From assembly GCA_949283305.1 (NCBI GenBank), contig CASDRU010000010.1:1-64000 (forward strand): a DNA stretch of 64,000 nucleotides, read 5' to 3'. Under the pieces are notes generated by a model. The model was not told where the DNA came from, ran no database searches, and worked only from the letters and a program-made list of their open reading frames with translations. Within the stretch, counting starts at the first letter, position 1. Every line of letters begins with the position of its first letter. Shown piece by piece: positions 61,012 through 64,000 of this stretch. A program made the translations under genes and the position numbers. This DNA comes from an uncultured Spirochaetales bacterium. Lineage in GTDB: Bacteria; Spirochaetota; Spirochaetia; Sphaerochaetales; Sphaerochaetaceae.

Positions 61012-61041
61012 TTGCATTATCTGCTTTTTTCGAATTATATT
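61012..61041 (+). promoter_or_regulatory. pth promoter, leaderless configuration
   Basis: TTGCAT (61012-61017), 18 bases, TATATT (61036-61041), 6 bases, ATG at 61048. Confidence 0.6.
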
Positions 61042-61047
61042 CTCTTT

Positions 61048-61554
61048 ATGGCAAAACTCATAGTTTTTTTGGGCAATTACGGAAAAGAATACGAAAACAC
61101 AAGGCATAATGCGGCCTTTGCTCTCTTTAAAAGAATGTATCCGGATATAAAGCTTTCAAACAAATTCCATTCCCTTTTCTCAGATGAGGGAAAAGCAAAA
61201 CTCATGCTTCCTATGACTTATATGAACAAGAGCGGAATTGCTGTAAGCGAGGCAAAGAAATTCTATAAGCTTTCTGATGAAGATATCCTCATCTGCCATG
61301 ATGACACAGAACTTGATGCAGGAAAGGCTGTTATCCAGAAAGGAGGTGCAGCAAGGGGGCATAACGGCCTCAGAAGCATCATCGAGATGACAGGAAGCAG
61401 TGCTTTCAGCCGTCTGAGAATCGGGATCGGAAGGCCTAAACATAACGACATGCGCATTCATGTCCTCTCTCCTTTCAGTCAAAGTGAGCAGATTGCCCTG
61501 GAAACTGCATTTGACGAATGTGAAAAACTCATATCTTCATTCTTAAATTGCTGA
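61048..61554 (+). CDS. pth: Peptidyl-tRNA hydrolase
   Basis: 168 residues from MAKLIVFLGNYGKEYENTRHNAAF, which holds the catalytic His and Asn of the family (LGNPG-Y-TRHN pattern, here LGNYGKEYENTRHN). PMTYMNKSG, HDDTELDAGK and KGGAARGHNGLRSI are the other conserved blocks. It rescues peptidyl-tRNA released from ribosomes. It is slightly shorter than the E. coli enzyme (194). Longer in-frame extensions upstream overlap the divergent operon and are not credible. The leaderless start is consistent with TATATT 6 bases ahead. Confidence 0.95.
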   Translation: MAKLIVFLGNYGKEYENTRHNAAFALFKRMYPDIKLSNKFHSLFSDEGKAKLMLPMTYMNKSGIAVSEAKKFYKLSDEDILICHDDTELDAGKAVIQKGGAARGHNGLRSIIEMTGSSAFSRLRIGIGRPKHNDMRIHVLSPFSQSEQIALETAFDECEKLISSFLNC

Positions 61555-61570
61555 ACCATTGCATTTTCCA

Positions 61571-61579
61571 TGCTATAAT
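61571..61579 (+). promoter_or_regulatory. Extended -10 promoter of the GH13 gene
   Basis: TGC-TATAAT (TATAAT at 61574-61579) with weak -35. It leaves a leader of about 16 bases with AAAGGAGG before the GTG. Confidence 0.55.
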
Positions 61580-61601
61580 GTACTAGTCAAAGGAGGCCGG
61601 T

Positions 61602-64000
61602 GTGGAAAAACGCGATTTACGCATTTCAAATTTGGTCAGGAAGAAGCTGGATGTAAAGAATCCGGTATTTGAAACCTCTCAGGATATTGCAAGCCTCTAT
61701 AAAGAAGCTCTCACAATATCTTTTTCATACAACCAGAGGATGAAGGAAGAAGGAAAGAGCGAATTTGTCTCTGCGGCAAAACTGCATGCGACAAGCGTTC
61801 TTCATCTGCTTTATCAGACAGTGCTTACAAGGCTGATGGCAGAAGGTCAGAGCGATTTCTTCACACGGAAAATCAACCTTATAAACTCCAATGATGAGCT
61901 GAAAAAGGCTCTGGATTTCTACAGCACTGCCTTCCCCTCCCCTGAACTTGAGGAAAGAAGGAAAAAGAATGAAAGCCCTGTTCTTCTCGAAGAGGAGGAT
62001 TCAAGAGCCTTCTTCATACACCAGATAATGCTGAACAACCCTGCAATGATTTCAGCCTGCAGGGCGTTCATAAACCCGGAAGGTCTTGTTTATCCATCAG
62101 GGACAGCAAGCCTTGCATCCCTGCTTTCCGCTTACATAAAGGATGAATCGAGAAACGGAAAGGCCCTTGAGGATGAGGATTTCTTCACCCTGCTGACAAA
62201 GCCTGCCCGCCTTTACCCGAACTCTCTTTCAGAGCAGATTAAATACATAATCAGAGAGTGGGCACATCTTTTGCCTGACTATCTTATTGACATACTCAAG
62301 CAGGCACTCGATTTCATCAGGGAAGAGGAAAAAGACAGAGGAATGCCAGGACCTCCCGGACCGATGCCTGTAACAGACTATTCAGAAGAAATGAATGAGT
62401 ACGAGGCTTTCAGTGATGACTCCAACTGGATGCCGCGTGTTGTCATGATGGCAAAGTGCACGCTTGTCTGGCTCGATCAGCTGTCAAAGATGTACAAGAG
62501 GGAGATAACCCGTCTTGACCAGATTCCTGACAGGGAACTCGATTTATTGAAAGAGAGAGGATTCACAGCCCTCTGGCTTATCGGACTCTGGGAGAGAAGC
62601 GATGCATCAAAGAGAATAAAGAATCTCTGCGGCAATCCGGATGCAGAGGCAAGTGCATACAGCCTAAAGGACTATGACATATCTTCGCAGATCGGAGGAT
62701 GGGAAGCCCTTGACAACCTCCGCCAGCGCTGTAAGGCGCGGGGAATACGCCTTGCCTCCGACATGGTCCCGAACCATACAGGTCTTGATGGCAACTGGGT
62801 CTATGAGCATCCTGATTACTATATCAGCCAGGACTGGCCTCCATTCCCGTCCTACACATATAACGGCCCGGATCTTTCCAATAATCCGGATTTCGAAGTC
62901 AAGATTGAAGACCATTACTATGACCGCACGGATGCGGCTGTAACATTCCGCCTTGTTGACAGGAGAAATGGGAAAGTGCGCTATGTCTTCCACGGAAATG
63001 ACGGTACAAGCATGCCTTGGAATGACACTGCGCAGCTGGATTACCTTAATCCTGAGACAAGGGAAGCTGTTATCCAGAAGATCATCCATGTGGCAAAGAA
63101 CTTCCCTATCATCCGCTTTGATGCAGCAATGACTCTGGCAAAGAGGCATATACAGCGGCTCTGGTATCCGAAGCTCGGTGAGGCTGGAGACATTGCAGGA
63201 AGAGCATCTCACAGCATGTCTAATGAAAACTTCAACGCATCAATTCCAAATGAGTTCTGGCGCGAGGTCGTCGACAGGATTGCTTCTGAGGTCCCCGATA
63301 CTCTCCTTCTTGCAGAAGCTTTCTGGATGATGGAAGGCTATTTTGTCAGGACACTCGGAATGCACAGAGTATACAACTCTGCATTCATGAACATGCTCAA
63401 GAACCAGGAGAATGAGAAATACCGTCTTGGCATAAAGAACACTCTTGTATTCGAGCCGGAAATTTTGAAGCGCTATGTAAACTTCATGAACAACCCTGAT
63501 GAAGAGACTGCAATTGCCCAGTTCGGAGACGGAGACAGGTACTTTGGAGTTGCAACTCTTCTTGCTACCCTTCCGGGCCTTCCGATGGTCGGACATGGCC
63601 AGATTGAAGGATACCACGAAAAATACGGAATGGAATACAAGCGAGCCTACTGGGATGAGAGACCTAATGACTATCTTGTAGGAGAACATTACCGACGTAT
63701 ATTCCCGCTGTTCAAGAGAAGATATCTCTTCAGCAATGTCGAGCATTTCAACATCTACGACTGCTACGACAACGGAAGAGTTGAAGAAAGCGTCTACGCA
63801 TACGTGAACGGAGAAGGAAATGAAAGGACTCTGGTCCTTTATAACAACCGCTATGAACGTGTTTATGGAAACATAAAGACCTCTGCTCCCAAAAAAGTCA
63901 GAGGAAAGGAGAATGAGACCCGTACAATCCAGCTTGCTGACAATCTCGCTCTTTCTTTCCGCGCCAGACGCTATGTCATATTCGAGAACTTCTCTGACGG
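61602..64000 (+). CDS. GH13-type alpha-amylase family glycosidase, truncated by window end
   Basis: A frame opens at GTG 61602 with AAAGGAGG upstream and stays open to the window edge, giving about 799 residues. The N-terminal 300 residues are helical and charged, then the (beta/alpha)8 barrel begins. GH13 regions: I is DMVPNHT, II is PIIRFDAAM with the nucleophile Asp, III is LLAEAFW with the acid Glu, and IV reads FMNNPDEET, where Asp is kept but the usual His before it is Pro. The enzyme acts on alpha-glucans or maltodextrins; the unusual region IV and long N-terminus suggest a spirochaete-specific subgroup. There is no signal peptide, so it is probably cytoplasmic. Confidence 0.88.
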   Translation, partial: MEKRDLRISNLVRKKLDVKNPVFETSQDIASLYKEALTISFSYNQRMKEEGKSEFVSAAKLHATSVLHLLYQTVLTRLMAEGQSDFFTRKINLINSNDELKKALDFYSTAFPSPELEERRKKNESPVLLEEEDSRAFFIHQIMLNNPAMISACRAFINPEGLVYPSGTASLASLLSAYIKDESRNGKALEDEDFFTLLTKPARLYPNSLSEQIKYIIREWAHLLPDYLIDILKQALDFIREEEKDRGMPGPPGPMPVTDYSEEMNEYEAFSDDSNWMPRVVMMAKCTLVWLDQLSKMYKREITRLDQIPDRELDLLKERGFTALWLIGLWERSDASKRIKNLCGNPDAEASAYSLKDYDISSQIGGWEALDNLRQRCKARGIRLASDMVPNHTGLDGNWVYEHPDYYISQDWPPFPSYTYNGPDLSNNPDFEVKIEDHYYDRTDAAVTFRLVDRRNGKVRYVFHGNDGTSMPWNDTAQLDYLNPETREAVIQKIIHVAKNFPIIRFDAAMTLAKRHIQRLWYPKLGEAGDIAGRASHSMSNENFNASIPNEFWREVVDRIASEVPDTLLLAEAFWMMEGYFVRTLGMHRVYNSAFMNMLKNQENEKYRLGIKNTLVFEPEILKRYVNFMNNPDEETAIAQFGDGDRYFGVATLLATLPGLPMVGHGQIEGYHEKYGMEYKRAYWDERPNDYLVGEHYRRIFPLFKRRYLFSNVEHFNIYDCYDNGRVEESVYAYVNGEGNERTLVLYNNRYERVYGNIKTSAPKKVRGKENETRTIQLADNLALSFRARRYVIFENFSD

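Noticed and set aside
1-64000. CRISPR arrays, tRNA or rRNA genes, prophage
   Set aside because: I saw no regularly spaced repeats, no tRNA T-loop/acceptor patterns and no phage structural genes; by-eye reading could miss an isolated tRNA.

Overview
The window looks like a moderately AT-rich spirochaete chromosome, most likely a host-associated member of the Treponema/Sphaerochaeta side of Spirochaetota. This is inferred from gene content, since no rRNA or tRNA gene is visible. The pointers are many signal-peptidase-II lipoproteins, a very large BspA-type leucine-rich-repeat lipoprotein, fermentative enzymes (pyruvate:ferredoxin oxidoreductase, clade-X phosphofructokinase, NADP glutamate dehydrogenase, iron alcohol dehydrogenase, serine dehydratase), a DUF4416 gene, and a degenerate xanthine-dehydrogenase-like trio of a kind I associate with treponemes. 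Arginine is written mostly with AGA/AGG.

Layout. 1-7.2 kb is accessory: the end of an IS3-type element, an Ig-like lipoprotein, the BspA-like protein and a cytidine-deaminase homologue, followed by a two-hairpin RNA-like element and about 570 AT-rich bases without a gene. 7.7-12.8 kb (minus strand) is a tight operon ligA - aminotransferase - ModE-like HTH - phosphofructokinase. 12.9-23.7 kb (plus strand) is a compact run: the three xanthine-dehydrogenase-like subunits, dnaE, yggT, recG, rsmD and an acyl-ACP thioesterase, met by slyX. 24-26.4 kb has a WYL regulator with two upstream palindromes, a candidate small RNA and a patatin. 26.4-38.1 kb is central metabolism: nifJ, an S9 peptidase, gdhA, a receiver/PEP-synthase-like fusion and an alcohol dehydrogenase. 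38.1-41 kb is a PepSY protein with a two-component system. 41-48.1 kb holds rluA, parC, parE and leuS.

48.1-53.6 kb is the second accessory island: two lipoprotein genes that share a duplicated promoter plus signal-peptide cassette around a GIY-YIG gene, an AAA/DUF4143 ATPase, and a two-gene AAA ATPase + TOPRIM-like module resembling phage-defence pairs. 53.6-64 kb returns to housekeeping: serine dehydratase, a lipoprotein, DUF4416, a DAHP synthase-prephenate dehydratase fusion, nth, a three-gene envelope operon, pth, and a GH13 glycosidase cut by the window end.

The main non-coding theme is promoter architecture. At least eleven genes (ligA, the xanthine-dehydrogenase-like gene, slyX, WYL, patatin, the PEP-synthase-like gene, parE, leuS, the DUF4143 ATPase, sdaA, pth) have a -10 box exactly 6-7 bases before the start codon and little or no Shine-Dalgarno sequence, so they are probably transcribed without a leader. 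Other genes in the window carry strong AAGGAGG sites. The best candidates for something new are the AAA/TOPRIM pair, the lipoprotein cassettes with A7 versus A9 tracts in the promoter spacer, the degenerate molybdenum-hydroxylase-like complex, and two unassigned RNA-like elements.
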